Below are positions 55,296-64,000 of a stretch of 64,000 bases of DNA, piece after piece. Location of the stretch: positions 868,001 to 932,000 of the forward strand of contig NZ_VCEI01000021.1 of NCBI RefSeq assembly GCF_005860765.1, in the 5' to 3' direction. The notes under the pieces were generated by a model that did not search any database, had not been told where the DNA came from, and saw only the letters and a list, made by a program, of their open reading frames with translations. Position 1 is the first letter of the stretch; the number at the start of each line of letters is the position of its first letter. Position numbers and translations under genes: made by a program. The stretch comes from Dyadobacter sediminis. Lineage in GTDB: Bacteria; Bacteroidota; Bacteroidia; Cytophagales; Spirosomataceae.

Positions 55296-58200
55296 TTAAA
55301 GCGTTCTTTTTACTTCACGCAGTTCAAAGCTCTCAATAATGTCACCCACTTCGATGTCATTGTAATTCTTGATACTCAAACCACATTCGTAACCATTTCT
55401 AACTTCCTGAACATCATCTTTGTAACGTTTCAGTGAGTCAATTTCACCGGTAAACAACACGATACCGTCACGAATCACACGGATTTTGTTATTTCGTTTG
55501 ACATAACCGTCTGTTACATAGCAACCTGCAATGGTACCAATCCGGCTGATCTTGAATACTTCACGAATTTCGATGTTACCCGTAATGATTTCCTCAATTG
55601 TCGGAGCAAGCATACCCGTCATGGCGTCCTTGATTTCTTCAATTGCGTTGTAAATAACCGAGTAATGGCGTATTTCGATCTGATCCTGTTCTGCCATTTT
55701 CTTGGCGTTGGACGAAGGACGTACCTGGAAACCAACAATAATCGCATCAGAAGCAATCGCAAGGTTCACATCCGATTCAGAAATCTGACCGACTGCCTTG
55801 TGAATGATATTAACCTGAACTTCCGAAGTTGAAAGCTGCAGTAAGGAATCCGAAAGTGCTTCAACCGATCCATCCACGTCACCTTTGACAATCAGGTTCA
55901 ACTCGCGGAAACTTCCGATCGCTTTACGGCGGCCAATTTCTTCCAGCGTAATATGCTTGCGGGTACGAATTGACTGCTCTCTTTGAATCTGTTCACGTTT
56001 TGTTGCGATATCTCTTGCATCACGTTCATTTTCAAAAACGTTGAAACGATCACCGGCCTGCGGCGCTCCGCTCAGACCAAGCAACTGGACCGGCATGGAT
56101 GGACCGGCTGTTTTCAGCCTTCTTCCAAGATAATCCGTCATTGCTTTTACTTTACCGAAATGCGCACCCGCCAGGACTACGTCTCCGACTTTCAATGTTC
56201 CGGTCTGGACAAGAATCGTAGTAACATATCCGCGGCCTTTATCCAGAGAAGCTTCAACAACCGTACCGATTGCACGGCGATTCGGATTGGCTTTCAATTC
56301 AAGTAATTCCGCTTCCAGCAATACTTTTTCCAGAAGTTCATCGATACCCATTCCGGATTTGGAAGAAATTTCCTGAGTCTGGTATTTACCGCCCCATTCT
56401 TCCACCAGAAGGTTCATGTTGGCAAGTTCTTCCCGGATCTTTTCAGTATTTGCGCCCGGCTTGTCTACCTTACTGAATGCAAAAACTATAGGAACACCTG
56501 CAACCTGCGCGTGATTGATAGCTTCACGTGTTTGCGGCATCACGCTGTCGTCTGCTGCAATCACGATAATAACAACGTCCGTAACTTTGGCACCACGCGC
56601 CCTCATGGCCGTAAATGCTTCGTGACCAGGCGTATCCAGGAATGTTACCTGTTTTCCAGTTTTGGTTTTAACGCTATACGCACCGATGTGCTGCGTAATT
56701 CCGCCGGCCTCACCGCTGGCAACGTTTTCCTGACGTATGTAATCCAGAAGTGATGTTTTACCATGATCGACGTGTCCCATGATGGTAACAATCGGTGCAC
56801 GTTCCTGCAGGCTTTCTTCATCATCCACTTCCTCCTGAACATCGTTCTGAACTTCTTCTTCAGCAGATATGAATGCAACTTCAAAGCCAAATTCATCCGC
56901 AATAAAGGTAATCGCCTCGGCATCCAGACGCTGGTTAATCGAAACAAACATACCCATGCTCATACAAACCGAAATTACTTCCTGAACTGTGACGTCCATT
57001 AATGAAGCCAAGTCATTTGCAGAAACGAATTCGGTTACGCGCAATACTTTTGTTTCTTCCGAGCCCAATCCATTCGGATCATTCTGGTCGGCACGGTCAC
57101 GACGGCGCGGGCCTTTTCCACGAGCCGTATTTTTGGTGTTTCCACCACCCATACGGGCCATCGTAGCCTTAATGTTATCAGAAACTTCCTTATCGGAAAC
57201 TTCTTCTCTTTTACCGCCCCGGCGATTATTGTTACTGTTATTATTTCCTCCACCTGCAGGACGGTTCGTTCCTGTTTTTGGTGCGGCATTTCCTGTATTA
57301 CCCGAAGCCGGAGGCGTAGTCGCCGTTCCGGCATTGGTATTATTTGTATTGGTCCTGTTACCCGACCTGTTGGAAGCAGGCGGAACATTGGCTTCTTTTG
57401 GTCTGCTGGCTGTATTGGCATTGGCTTCCGGTGTTCCGGCTGCCGCCGCAGGTGTTGCCGGACGATTTTCACCGCCAACCGTAGCGCCGTCACGAATTCT
57501 TTTTCTTTTTCTGCGACGTTTTTTATCTGCTGCTGTATCGCTGCTGGAAGCAACAGGATCTTTTTTCTTCGCTTTATCTGCAGGAAGTTCAATTTTACCG
57601 ACAACCCTTAATCCGCGTAATTGTTCGCCGCGGGCTTCAATCAGTTCTCCTTCAGCAGGTACTTCATTGACAACCGGCGTTTCCGTTGCGGCAGCTGTTT
57701 TAGGTTCTTCCTTGATTGCGGCAGGTGCTTCTGCAACCGGAGCTGGTTCGGCAGCTGCAATAACCGGTTCAGGAGTCGAAACAGCCGGCAACACCGGGAC
57801 AGACTCTTCCACAACTGCAGGTTGTATTCCGGGCAATGTTACTTTCGATTCTTCGGCTTTTGGTTCTGGTGCTTTTTCAATAACCGGTTCTGTCTTCGGT
57901 TCCGGTATTTTCTGTTCAACAGGTGCAGCAGGTTCTGCTTTTACCTCTTCTTTTTGTTCAACCAGAGCCGGAGCCACTTCTTTGTTTTCTATAACGGGTT
58001 CCGGAATCACTGCTTTCACGACTTCCGGTTTGATATCCTCTGCTTTTTTCGGTTCTTCTGCTGCAGCAGGCTGCGGTACAGGTTCCGGCTGCGGAGCAGG
58101 AGCAGATCTTTTAGCATTCAGATCAATTTTTCCAACAACCTTGATCCCAGGCAAACGGTTTTCAAATGCAGGCTGTGCCGGCGCTTTTTCTTCAGCAAAC

Positions 58201-58508
58201 GGTTTCTCTTCAGATTCTTTCGAGGTGGTGTTTCTGAAATAAAGAATTCCGTCCACGTCGCTTTTTACCTTGTCCTCTTTAACTTCGGCCGGGGCTTCCA
58301 CCGGAGCAGGTTTAAAGGAAAGAGATGATTTCAGATCATCAGATTTGAAATCTTTTGCAAGAAATTCAATCTGATCGGAGTTTATTTTTGTATTTGGATT
58401 ACTTTCCACCTTATACCCTTTGGCAGACAGATGATCCACGATCGTAGTAATTCCTACGTTCAGGATCCGTGCCACTTGGCTAAGGCGCATCATTTTATCT
58501 TCTGCCAT
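55296..58508 (-). CDS. infB: Translation initiation factor IF-2
   Basis: A 1070-residue IF-2. Residues 1-60 form an IF2-N-like domain; about 100-470 are a Pro/Glu/Ala- then Gly/Asn-rich low-complexity region; then a G domain with G1 GHVDHGKT (near 579) and G3 DTPGHE, followed by domains II-IV. G4 reads SKVD (Ser679) where nearly all IF-2 have NKxD, an unusual Asn-to-Ser change at a guanine-contacting position (codon AGT at 56472-56474). IF-2 delivers initiator tRNA to the 30S subunit. It is the last gene of the rimP-nusA-infB operon. Confidence 0.97.
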   Translation of the reverse strand: MAEDKMMRLSQVARILNVGITTIVDHLSAKGYKVESNPNTKINSDQIEFLAKDFKSDDLKSSLSFKPAPVEAPAEVKEDKVKSDVDGILYFRNTTSKESEEKPFAEEKAPAQPAFENRLPGIKVVGKIDLNAKRSAPAPQPEPVPQPAAAEEPKKAEDIKPEVVKAVIPEPVIENKEVAPALVEQKEEVKAEPAAPVEQKIPEPKTEPVIEKAPEPKAEESKVTLPGIQPAVVEESVPVLPAVSTPEPVIAAAEPAPVAEAPAAIKEEPKTAAATETPVVNEVPAEGELIEARGEQLRGLRVVGKIELPADKAKKKDPVASSSDTAADKKRRRKRKRIRDGATVGGENRPATPAAAAGTPEANANTASRPKEANVPPASNRSGNRTNTNNTNAGTATTPPASGNTGNAAPKTGTNRPAGGGNNNSNNNRRGGKREEVSDKEVSDNIKATMARMGGGNTKNTARGKGPRRRDRADQNDPNGLGSEETKVLRVTEFVSANDLASLMDVTVQEVISVCMSMGMFVSINQRLDAEAITFIADEFGFEVAFISAEEEVQNDVQEEVDDEESLQERAPIVTIMGHVDHGKTSLLDYIRQENVASGEAGGITQHIGAYSVKTKTGKQVTFLDTPGHEAFTAMRARGAKVTDVVIIVIAADDSVMPQTREAINHAQVAGVPIVFAFSKVDKPGANTEKIREELANMNLLVEEWGGKYQTQEISSKSGMGIDELLEKVLLEAELLELKANPNRRAIGTVVEASLDKGRGYVTTILVQTGTLKVGDVVLAGAHFGKVKAMTDYLGRRLKTAGPSMPVQLLGLSGAPQAGDRFNVFENERDARDIATKREQIQREQSIRTRKHITLEEIGRRKAIGSFRELNLIVKGDVDGSVEALSDSLLQLSTSEVQVNIIHKAVGQISESDVNLAIASDAIIVGFQVRPSSNAKKMAEQDQIEIRHYSVIYNAIEEIKDAMTGMLAPTIEEIITGNIEIREVFKISRIGTIAGCYVTDGYVKRNNKIRVIRDGIVLFTGEIDSLKRYKDDVQEVRNGYECGLSIKNYNDIEVGDIIESFELREVKRTL

Positions 58509-58578
58509 ATTAGCAATTAGTAGAAAAAGTTTTGCATTGTGGCAAAATCAGCTGCAAGCATAATTTTGCCGGTTGTTA

Positions 58579-59820
58579 CTATTCAAATTCTTTTCGAAGA
58601 ATATCGAGAATTTCTTCCACGGTTGCTTCTTCCAGGTCAGTTCTTCTGACAAGTTCTTCTTTATTCAGGGCAAGGACACTTTTGGCAGTATCAAGGCCTA
58701 TTTTATGCAGTTCGCTGATGATCCACTCGTCAATTTCATCCGAGAATTCAGTAAGATCGACGTCTTCGTCATTATGCTCTTCAATATCCCGGAAAACATC
58801 GATTTCCATTCCGACCAGTTTGCCCGCAAGCTTGATATTCTGCCCGCCTTTACCGATTGCGAGGGACACCTGATCCGGTTTGAGAAACACCGAAACGCGC
58901 TTTGTGTCACGGTCGATCTGCATGGAACTTACTTTTGCCGGGCTCAATGCTCTGCTGATCAGCAATTCCAGGTTGTCAGTATAATTGATGACATCGATGT
59001 TTTCATTGCCAAGTTCACGCACAATGGAATGGATTCTTGAACCTTTCATACCTACACAAGCACCCACCGGATCAATGCGGTCATCGTAGGATTCAACGGC
59101 AACTTTCGCACGTTCCCCTGGTTCACGAACAACACGTCTTACCGAAATAATTCCATCGTATATCTCGGGAATTTCAATTTCAAACAATCTTTCCAGAAAA
59201 ACCGGAGAAGTTCTGGATAAAGTGATCTTCGGAGATCCGTTATTCATCTCCACTTTATGTATGACTGATTTCACCGATTCACCTTTGCGGAAACGGTCTT
59301 TGGATATCTGCTCGGTGCGCGGAAGAGAAAGTTCATTTCCTTCCGAATCCACTATAATTACTTCATGCCTCAGCGTCTGATAAACTTCACCGGTAATCAT
59401 TTCGCCAACCTGATCCTTGTACTTTTCGAACATGATTTCTTTTTCCATGTCCTTGATTTTCTGGATCAGCGTCTGACGTGCGGTCTGAACAAGTCTGCGG
59501 CCGAATTCAACCAGTTTGACTTCTTCGGCAACTTCTTCACCCACTTCAAAGTCACTTTGTATCCTTCTTGCTTCGGAAAGAGGAATTTTGTTATAATCCC
59601 AGATGTCTTCGGAATTATCGTCCACAATTTCGCGTGTACGCCACATTTCCAAATCGCCGCTTTCCGGGTTTATAATAACATCAAAGTTATCGTCTGTTCC
59701 GTACTTTTTACGAATCATGGTACGAAATACTTCTTCCAAAACACTGATCATTGTAGGACGATCAATGTTTTTTGAGGTGGCGAACTCCGCAAATGACTCA
59801 ATTAATATTCCGCTATCCAT
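58579..59820 (-). CDS. nusA: Transcription termination/antitermination protein NusA
   Basis: A 413-residue protein with an N-terminal RNA-polymerase-binding domain, an S1 domain (about 135-205), two KH domains (the second with KPDQVSLAIGKGGQNIKLAGK in part, near 320) and a short helix-hairpin-helix-like C-terminus. NusA modulates pausing and intrinsic termination. It lies 70 bases upstream of infB and 82 bases downstream of rimP, the classical arrangement. Confidence 0.96.
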   Translation of the reverse strand: MDSGILIESFAEFATSKNIDRPTMISVLEEVFRTMIRKKYGTDDNFDVIINPESGDLEMWRTREIVDDNSEDIWDYNKIPLSEARRIQSDFEVGEEVAEEVKLVEFGRRLVQTARQTLIQKIKDMEKEIMFEKYKDQVGEMITGEVYQTLRHEVIIVDSEGNELSLPRTEQISKDRFRKGESVKSVIHKVEMNNGSPKITLSRTSPVFLERLFEIEIPEIYDGIISVRRVVREPGERAKVAVESYDDRIDPVGACVGMKGSRIHSIVRELGNENIDVINYTDNLELLISRALSPAKVSSMQIDRDTKRVSVFLKPDQVSLAIGKGGQNIKLAGKLVGMEIDVFRDIEEHNDEDVDLTEFSDEIDEWIISELHKIGLDTAKSVLALNKEELVRRTDLEEATVEEILDILRKEFE

Positions 59821-59902
59821 TGTTATGTTATAGAATATTTGCTGATACTAAGTTATACATATTATATAATTCATTACAAATCAGATGTACTCTGAAGTGT
59901 AC

Positions 59903-60385
59903 TTATTTGAAAGAAATCTCGATTAATGCTTTTGAAATATCTTCCAGTGAAATTCTGCGGATCAATTCACTTTCATCAACAGGAACCTTCGACTTCTTTT
60001 TTGGCTGCGGCAATTGCAGCGTAATGCTTTCATCGTCCGATTCCAGCAGCGTTCCCGCCAGTGTCTCGCCCTGTTTCAAAGCCACCTTCAGATTTCTTCC
60101 AATATTTTTTTTGTACTGGCGCGGTAAAACAAGAGGCTGGTCCAATCCCGGCGAAGAAACTTCAAGTGTGTAGGCTTCTGAAAAAAAATCCTGCTCTTCC
60201 AGTTGCTTAGCCAATCTTCTGCTGATGGATGTACACTGCTGAATGGTAATGCCTTCGTCACTGTCAGCAAGGATAATTATTCTTTGACTTGCCTTGGAAG
60301 GCTTGATCATTATATCAACAAGAAAACAATTGCCTTCATCCAAAAGGGGCGCAAGCATTGCTTCTAACTGCTCTTTTATTGTCAT
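59903..60385 (-). CDS. rimP: Ribosome maturation factor RimP
   Basis: A 160-residue RimP with the N-terminal domain (CFLVDIMIKPSKASQRIIILADSDEGITIQQCTSISR in part) and a C-terminal SH3-like part (RNLKVALKQGETLAGTLLESDDESITLQLP in part). The motif YTLEVSSPGLDQPL (about 92-105) is diagnostic. It assists 30S subunit assembly. It is the first gene of its operon. Confidence 0.95.
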   Translation of the reverse strand: MTIKEQLEAMLAPLLDEGNCFLVDIMIKPSKASQRIIILADSDEGITIQQCTSISRRLAKQLEEQDFFSEAYTLEVSSPGLDQPLVLPRQYKKNIGRNLKVALKQGETLAGTLLESDDESITLQLPQPKKKSKVPVDESELIRRISLEDISKALIEISFK

Positions 60386-60403
60386 GTATGGCTTACTGCA
60401 AAT

Positions 60404-60426
60404 AAAAAAGGGGATTTAAGACCCCC
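60404..60426 (-). promoter_or_regulatory. Possible attenuator in the rimP-nusA-infB leader
   Basis: On the minus strand the leader folds a short stem (five G pairing with tcccc, 60426-60422 with 60414-60410) followed by six T (60409-60404), 18 bases before the rimP start. The stem is only 5 bp, so it is a weak candidate. Confidence 0.35.
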
Positions 60427-60456
60427 TCAATCAATTGATCAAAATAGAATTATTTG

Positions 60457-60487
60457 CAAAGATAAAAATATTTTATCATTTGCACAA
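60457..60487 (-). promoter_or_regulatory. Putative promoter of the rimP operon
   Basis: Plus-strand caaagata (60457-60464) is the reverse complement of TAnnTTTG, with caa at 60485-60487 about 20 bases upstream in the transcript sense as a partial -33 element. Confidence 0.5.
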
Positions 60488-60522
60488 GTTAAGATACTAA
60501 CCCCAAATCCATATCCTTCACC

Positions 60523-60530
60523 TATTTTTG
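60523..60530 (+). promoter_or_regulatory. Putative -7 element of the EEP-family gene
   Basis: The sequence tatttttg matches TAnnTTTG exactly, 21 bases before the start codon. It is divergent from the rimP promoter in the same 166-base gap. Confidence 0.45.
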
Positions 60531-60551
60531 TGAAATATCAATTTTAATTTA

Positions 60552-61643
60552 ATGAAAGGAGTAATAAAATTTCTGTGGTTTCTGTATAAATGTTTTGCCT
60601 TTTATACTCTGATTATTTACATCTTGATTTTATGGATTCCTTTTGGCGGCTGGCTTGCCGGTTTTATGATGATGTCTTTTCCTGTTGTAATCATGATGCA
60701 CATGATCAGTCTTCCGGTATGGCTCATTGCAGATGCCAGGAAAGCGTTTCTGCCACTGATCATGCTGCTGGCAGGCAGTATATTTCTTCCGCGCTCGTAT
60801 GCATTCGGCCATAACAAAGCTGATGTTGCAGAAAATGAAAAGACTTTTAAAGTAATGAACTATAATACGCATGTTTTCCAGCGTGATTCGGATATCAAAC
60901 TGCCTTATGTGAAAAGGCATATCCGGGAAATGAAAGCGTGGGTAAGCAACAGCGAGGCGGATATTTTGTGTATGCCTGAATATTACGATAACAGCACCAA
61001 TCTGTTCAGTGTCAACGATGCGCTTCGCAAGAAAGGATATCAGTATTATGTGTTTTACAACAAAGCGCGCAAGCAGCAGAACAAAGCATATTCAGGTCTT
61101 GCCGTATTTTCCAAATTTCCGATTATTGCCAGCCGGGATACCATTTTCGAAGCGCAAAATGGTATGATCCAGACGGATATAAAGATAAAATCGGATACGG
61201 TCCGGATCATTGCCCTGCACCTTTATTCCATGACGCTTCAGCTTGGCAATCTGGTAAGCCAGAAGGAAATGGAAGGAGTGAAGAAAGAAAGCAAAACTAC
61301 TTTGCGGCAGATGAAGCGTGGTTTTACGCGACGTTCCATGGAAGTAAAAGCGCTGGAATCCTGGGTAAAAGCTTCACCTTATCCCATTATTGTCTGCGGT
61401 GATTTCAATGAAGTTCCATATGGATATGTTTACGGACGTATGCGCAAGCTGCTGAACAACAGTTTTGAGGAAAAGGGAAACGGATTCGGGTTTACGTTCA
61501 ATCACCTGCCTTACTTCATCCGGATTGATCATCAGTTTTACAGTTCCGACAAGTTACAGCTGGCTGATTTTACCACTTTTGATGAAATCAAGCATTCCGA
61601 TCATTACCCGGTTATGGGTGAATATGCCGTTGTTAAAAAGTAA
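60552..61643 (+). CDS. Endonuclease/exonuclease/phosphatase family membrane protein
   Basis: A 363-residue protein with three N-terminal membrane helices (about residues 5-75) and a C-terminal EEP domain. Visible catalytic motifs are MNYNTHVF (about 98-105), MPEYYD (metal Glu), VCGDFNEVP and the final KHSDHYPVMGEY (His pair). The membrane anchoring and size match the Bacteroidota EEP group annotated as endonuclease/exonuclease; phospholipid or nucleic acid phosphodiesters are possible substrates. It ends 15 bases from the convergent DUF4907 gene. Confidence 0.9.
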   Translation: MKGVIKFLWFLYKCFAFYTLIIYILILWIPFGGWLAGFMMMSFPVVIMMHMISLPVWLIADARKAFLPLIMLLAGSIFLPRSYAFGHNKADVAENEKTFKVMNYNTHVFQRDSDIKLPYVKRHIREMKAWVSNSEADILCMPEYYDNSTNLFSVNDALRKKGYQYYVFYNKARKQQNKAYSGLAVFSKFPIIASRDTIFEAQNGMIQTDIKIKSDTVRIIALHLYSMTLQLGNLVSQKEMEGVKKESKTTLRQMKRGFTRRSMEVKALESWVKASPYPIIVCGDFNEVPYGYVYGRMRKLLNNSFEEKGNGFGFTFNHLPYFIRIDHQFYSSDKLQLADFTTFDEIKHSDHYPVMGEYAVVKK

Positions 61644-61658
61644 AGAAACATGGCGGAG

Positions 61659-62012
61659 CTAGTATTTGATTTTCATACTGTCCAGTTCCTGCATGGTAAC
61701 CGTGGGAGGGAAGATGCCGTTTTCAAGTTTTTGCTCCACAAGGCGCCCCGTTTTCAATGCCTGTTCTTCCGTGGAAAAGCTTACGTTACCGGCCATTCCG
61801 GGAATGAACGGCTGCTCAATAACTGCTGCGGTATCCTGATAAATCCGGTAACCCCAGCCCGTGCCATTCCGGAATGATTTGACACTAAAATGCTGAAAGC
61901 CTTCGCGCCCAGCATTTTTATCTTTTTTTCCGTTACAGGATGTAAAAATAAAAGTGATGGATGCGAAGGCTAACAAACCTGCAATCAGAACGTTTTTAAA
62001 TTTTCTGATCAT
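61659..62012 (-). CDS. DUF4907 lipoprotein
   Basis: A 117-residue protein with lipobox FTSC (Cys26) and a small domain starting FQHFSVKSFRNGTGWGYRIYQD (in part), with QPFIPGMAGNVSFSTEEQALKTGRLVEQKL (in part) as the recognisable DUF4907 region. Its ATG overlaps the TAA stop of the Kelch gene by one base (TAATG), so the two are translationally coupled. The DUF4270-Kelch-DUF4907 grouping recurs in Bacteroidota. Confidence 0.85.
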   Translation of the reverse strand: MIRKFKNVLIAGLLAFASITFIFTSCNGKKDKNAGREGFQHFSVKSFRNGTGWGYRIYQDTAAVIEQPFIPGMAGNVSFSTEEQALKTGRLVEQKLENGIFPPTVTMQELDSMKIKY

Positions 62013-63040
62013 TAATTGTCATCATCATTAGCCGCTGCTGTCGGATCAAATGCCCAGAAATCGTCAAGGCCATTGGAGCCTGTCGGGCTTCCGGTACCAA
62101 AATAACCGATGTTACCAATAGAAAACCCGGCAGCAAATCCTCTTGCTCCACCTTCAAATGATGTAACTTCTTTCCAAGTGTTTGCACCCGGTGTATATTC
62201 CCAAGTATCAGATTTGTTGTTTCCACCAATTATATAAGCCTTCTCATTGATCACAAGTGCTAAACCATGTGACCTTGTCGGGAAATTATCATCATTATGC
62301 TCTGTTCTTGACCATGCTCCGCTTCCTGAATTGCCGGCGGGATCAAATACGTAAAGATCTTTTGTTTCTGTTCCTGAATTATTGGTTCCGAAACCTACGT
62401 ATGCATTGCCGCCAACGGTAAAGGAAATGGCACCTCTGCGTTTTCCACCTGTGAAAGTAGCGACCTCAGACCATTTGTCCGTCGTCGGGTTATATTCGTA
62501 AAAATCCTGATAAAAGTTACTTCCGTTATATCCCAATCCGACATATGCCCGGTCATTTACTACAAATGAAGTCGCATATTGACGAGTTCCGCCAAGGAAA
62601 TCAGCAACGGCTTTCCATTTGTTCGTAGCCGGATCGTACTGGTAAAAATCCTTTTTATAGCCGTTGTCAATCGTTGTAACATTGTCGTAACCTGTTCCAA
62701 CATACGCTTTTCCTCCCACAACAAATGCAACTGCGTCCGTTCTGCCGGTTCCGGCGAATGCAGCAACCTGCGTCCATATTTTGGTGCCGGCATCATACGA
62801 CCAGAAATCTTTAACTCTGGGGACAATTTCATTGACCAGACCGGTTCCGATATAACCTTTATTATTAATGACAAAACTAACGGCACGTGTTCTTGCAGAT
62901 CCGCCGAAACTTGGAATGCCGGTTTTATACCAGTTTCCTTGTTTATCAGCTTCCGGATCGTCTTTATCACAGCTAAACTGAACCAATGAAGTGGAAGCAA
63001 CGAGAAGGGCTAAAGAAGCTTTTTTTAAGGTATTAAACAT
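62012..63040 (-). CDS. Kelch-repeat lipoprotein
   Basis: A 342-residue protein with lipobox VQFSC (Cys24) and about six Kelch-like repeats of roughly 50 residues, each with a GYIGTG/AYVGTGY/AYVGLGYNG-type turn, a DFWSYD/DFYQYDPATNKW strand and an A-F-x-G-G-x-R loop. They should form a six-bladed propeller. The last repeat ends DDFWAFDPTAAANDDDN. It is probably a surface or periplasmic binding protein. It is divergent from the DUF4270 gene 535 bases away. Confidence 0.9.
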   Translation of the reverse strand: MFNTLKKASLALLVASTSLVQFSCDKDDPEADKQGNWYKTGIPSFGGSARTRAVSFVINNKGYIGTGLVNEIVPRVKDFWSYDAGTKIWTQVAAFAGTGRTDAVAFVVGGKAYVGTGYDNVTTIDNGYKKDFYQYDPATNKWKAVADFLGGTRQYATSFVVNDRAYVGLGYNGSNFYQDFYEYNPTTDKWSEVATFTGGKRRGAISFTVGGNAYVGFGTNNSGTETKDLYVFDPAGNSGSGAWSRTEHNDDNFPTRSHGLALVINEKAYIIGGNNKSDTWEYTPGANTWKEVTSFEGGARGFAAGFSIGNIGYFGTGSPTGSNGLDDFWAFDPTAAANDDDN

Positions 63041-63153
63041 GTAAATATGGTTTGACTAATGGATACAAAAGAATTGATAATAAAAGATTTGATTGATTAA
63101 GAATATGTATGAACGTTGCCGTTCCGAAACAGGCATTTTACCTTAAATTTTTG

Positions 63154-63161
63154 CAAACATA
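63154..63161 (-). promoter_or_regulatory. Putative -7 element of the Kelch gene
   Basis: Plus-strand caaacata is the reverse complement of TAnnTTTG. It lies about 114 bases before the Kelch start; the -33 position is only weakly A-rich. Confidence 0.35.
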
Positions 63162-63521
63162 ACATCTTGATATTGCTAAGTAAAATTATATGTCACTTTT
63201 TGTATAAAGTTTGCAGATCTGCCAACCATTAACGCACAGTATTTGTGCAATGTTGTTTTAAGCGCTGCAAGACGATTATTATTGAAATAATAACCTGCTC
63301 ATTTACGTTTTTTCTCAGGTATTGCCACTTTATTGCACTTTGATACGTATTGTTACTGACACCACAGTCTGCTTGATAGAAAACAGGATAACAGAATTTC
63401 AAGCATTGTGCTGTTTATAAATTCAGTCACGCAGTTATTCAGACATTACGTTTGCAATCCGGCATTTGTTGCAATGTTTCCAGTGCCGATGCACAAATTT
63501 GGTCCATTTATCCGAATCATA

Positions 63522-63551
63522 TTGTAATTACGTTTACATATGATAATTTCG
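63522..63551 (+). promoter_or_regulatory. Putative promoter of the DUF4270 gene
   Basis: TTG at 63522-63524 and taatttcg at 63544-63551 (7 of 8 to nothing more than TAnnTTTG) are spaced by 19 bases, the distance expected for Bacteroidota -33/-7 elements. The start codon follows 24 bases later. Confidence 0.4.
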
Positions 63552-63575
63552 CACTTTTTACTGTTCTTGCATTAA

Positions 63576-64000
63576 ATGAAATTCAATCCCTTTTTTTATA
63601 AAAGATCCACAGCGGTTTTTAAACTTCTGGTTTTGTTCAGTCTGTTCGCCTATATAACAGGCTGTACATCCGATGTGCAGATAGAAGCGCTCGTTCAGCC
63701 TAATCCGGATGATTTTGCAGTTTTATTTTCAGATACCTCCACGGTTGCCCTTTCTTCCGTAATAACGGATTCCATGATGACCGGTGCTTCGGAGCGGATG
63801 CTTATCGGACGTTATGTTGATCCTTACTTTGGTAAAATCCAGGCTGCCAGCTATTTTCAGACAACTACAAGCGGTGCCGTGACGGTTCCTGAACTTGCAG
63901 TTTACGATTCCCTGGTGCTCTCACTTAAATACGATGGATATACTTACGGCGATACGACCGTTGCCATGAACCTGAGTGTGCATAAGTTGCAATCCGATAT
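63576..64000 (+). CDS. DUF4270 lipoprotein, 3' end outside window
   Basis: The first 141 residues are present and the frame is open at the window edge. A leader with lipobox YITGC (Cys30) is followed by TSDVQIEALVQPNPDDFAVLF (in part), SSVITDSMMTGASERMLIGRYVDPYFGKIQA (in part) and VYDSLVLSLKYDGYTYGD, which fit the start of DUF4270. The family is found near Kelch and DUF4907 genes, as here, and is probably exported to the outer membrane or surface; function unknown. The DUF number is from recognition, not a search. Confidence 0.85.
   Translation, partial: MKFNPFFYKRSTAVFKLLVLFSLFAYITGCTSDVQIEALVQPNPDDFAVLFSDTSTVALSSVITDSMMTGASERMLIGRYVDPYFGKIQAASYFQTTTSGAVTVPELAVYDSLVLSLKYDGYTYGDTTVAMNLSVHKLQSD

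Larger units (their letters stand above)
63041..63575. other. 535-base intergenic region between Kelch and DUF4270 genes
   Basis: An AT-rich non-coding stretch. I see divergent promoter candidates at each end, one 10-bp palindrome gcagatctgc (63213-63222) that could be a regulator site, and several copies of short ttgca(a/c) words, but no RNA gene or repeat that I can support. Confidence 0.5.

Noticed and set aside
56989..58242. A 417-codon open frame on the plus strand opposite infB
   Set aside because: It is the mirror of the Pro/Ala/Glu-rich linker of IF-2 and has no domain pattern; the infB frame is certain.

Overview
The window looks like a chromosomal segment of a Bacteroidota bacterium of the order Cytophagales; Dyadobacter or a close relative is my best guess, made from memory of gene content and not from a search. 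The signs are TonB receptor biology, a type IX secretion sorting domain, the DUF4270/Kelch/DUF4907 set, the layout of the SUF genes, moderate GC content, the near absence of Shine-Dalgarno sites, and repeated copies of the Bacteroidota -7 element TAnnTTTG in front of genes. Both ends cut through genes. I see no rRNA, prophage, insertion sequence or CRISPR array; there is one tRNA gene.

Layout. 1-6.3 kb: hemW (cut by the window edge) directly behind a TonB receptor, a small coiled-coil lipoprotein, then two amidinotransferase-fold hydrolases (arginine deiminase and a CtlX-type citrulline hydrolase). 6.5-11.7 kb: an iron-sulfur cluster operon sufC-sufD-sufS-DUF5618-sufE-DUF59-bacilliredoxin, without sufB. 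11.7-20.6 kb: a VWA protein, a large PIG-L deacetylase, a phosphopantetheinyl transferase, a C45-type acyltransferase, a phenylacetate-CoA-ligase-like enzyme, a periplasmic protein and a YdcF-type lipoprotein. 20.5-20.9 kb: a compact block of palindromic repeats. 20.9-24.4 kb: both subunits of methylmalonyl-CoA mutase. 24.6-31.9 kb: dnaA, a FemAB-like acyltransferase, DUF3108, a putative aminopeptidase, a polytopic membrane protein and recA. 32-38.4 kb (minus strand): pheT, a coiled-coil protein, zapA, rny and a MoxR/Mg-chelatase-like ATPase whose probable VWA partner sits 20 kb away.

38.5-45.4 kb: DUF1684, a single-domain response regulator, an MBL hydrolase, a sulfite-oxidase-like molybdoenzyme, a DUF819 membrane protein and an IorAB-type molybdenum hydroxylase whose small subunit has an apparent one-base frameshift at its N-terminus. 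45.5-55.1 kb: a PAP2/haloperoxidase-like lipoprotein with an outer-membrane barrel, DinB, a YyaL/DUF255 protein, a T9SS-secreted protein, a lipoprotein and an MFS permease. 55.1-60.4 kb: tRNA-Val(GAC), then the rimP-nusA-infB operon on the minus strand. 60.5-64 kb: an EEP-family enzyme, then DUF4907 and Kelch genes divergent from a DUF4270 gene cut by the window end.

Most of the window is ordinary core genome. The points most worth a second look are the repeat block with compensatory stem changes, the iorA frameshift, the SUF operon without SufB but with DUF5618, the split ATPase/VWA pair, the carbamoyl-phosphate-free arginine route, and the C45/ligase/PPTase group that resembles part of a flexirubin-type pathway. 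I did not find a convincing wholly new defence or mobile system.
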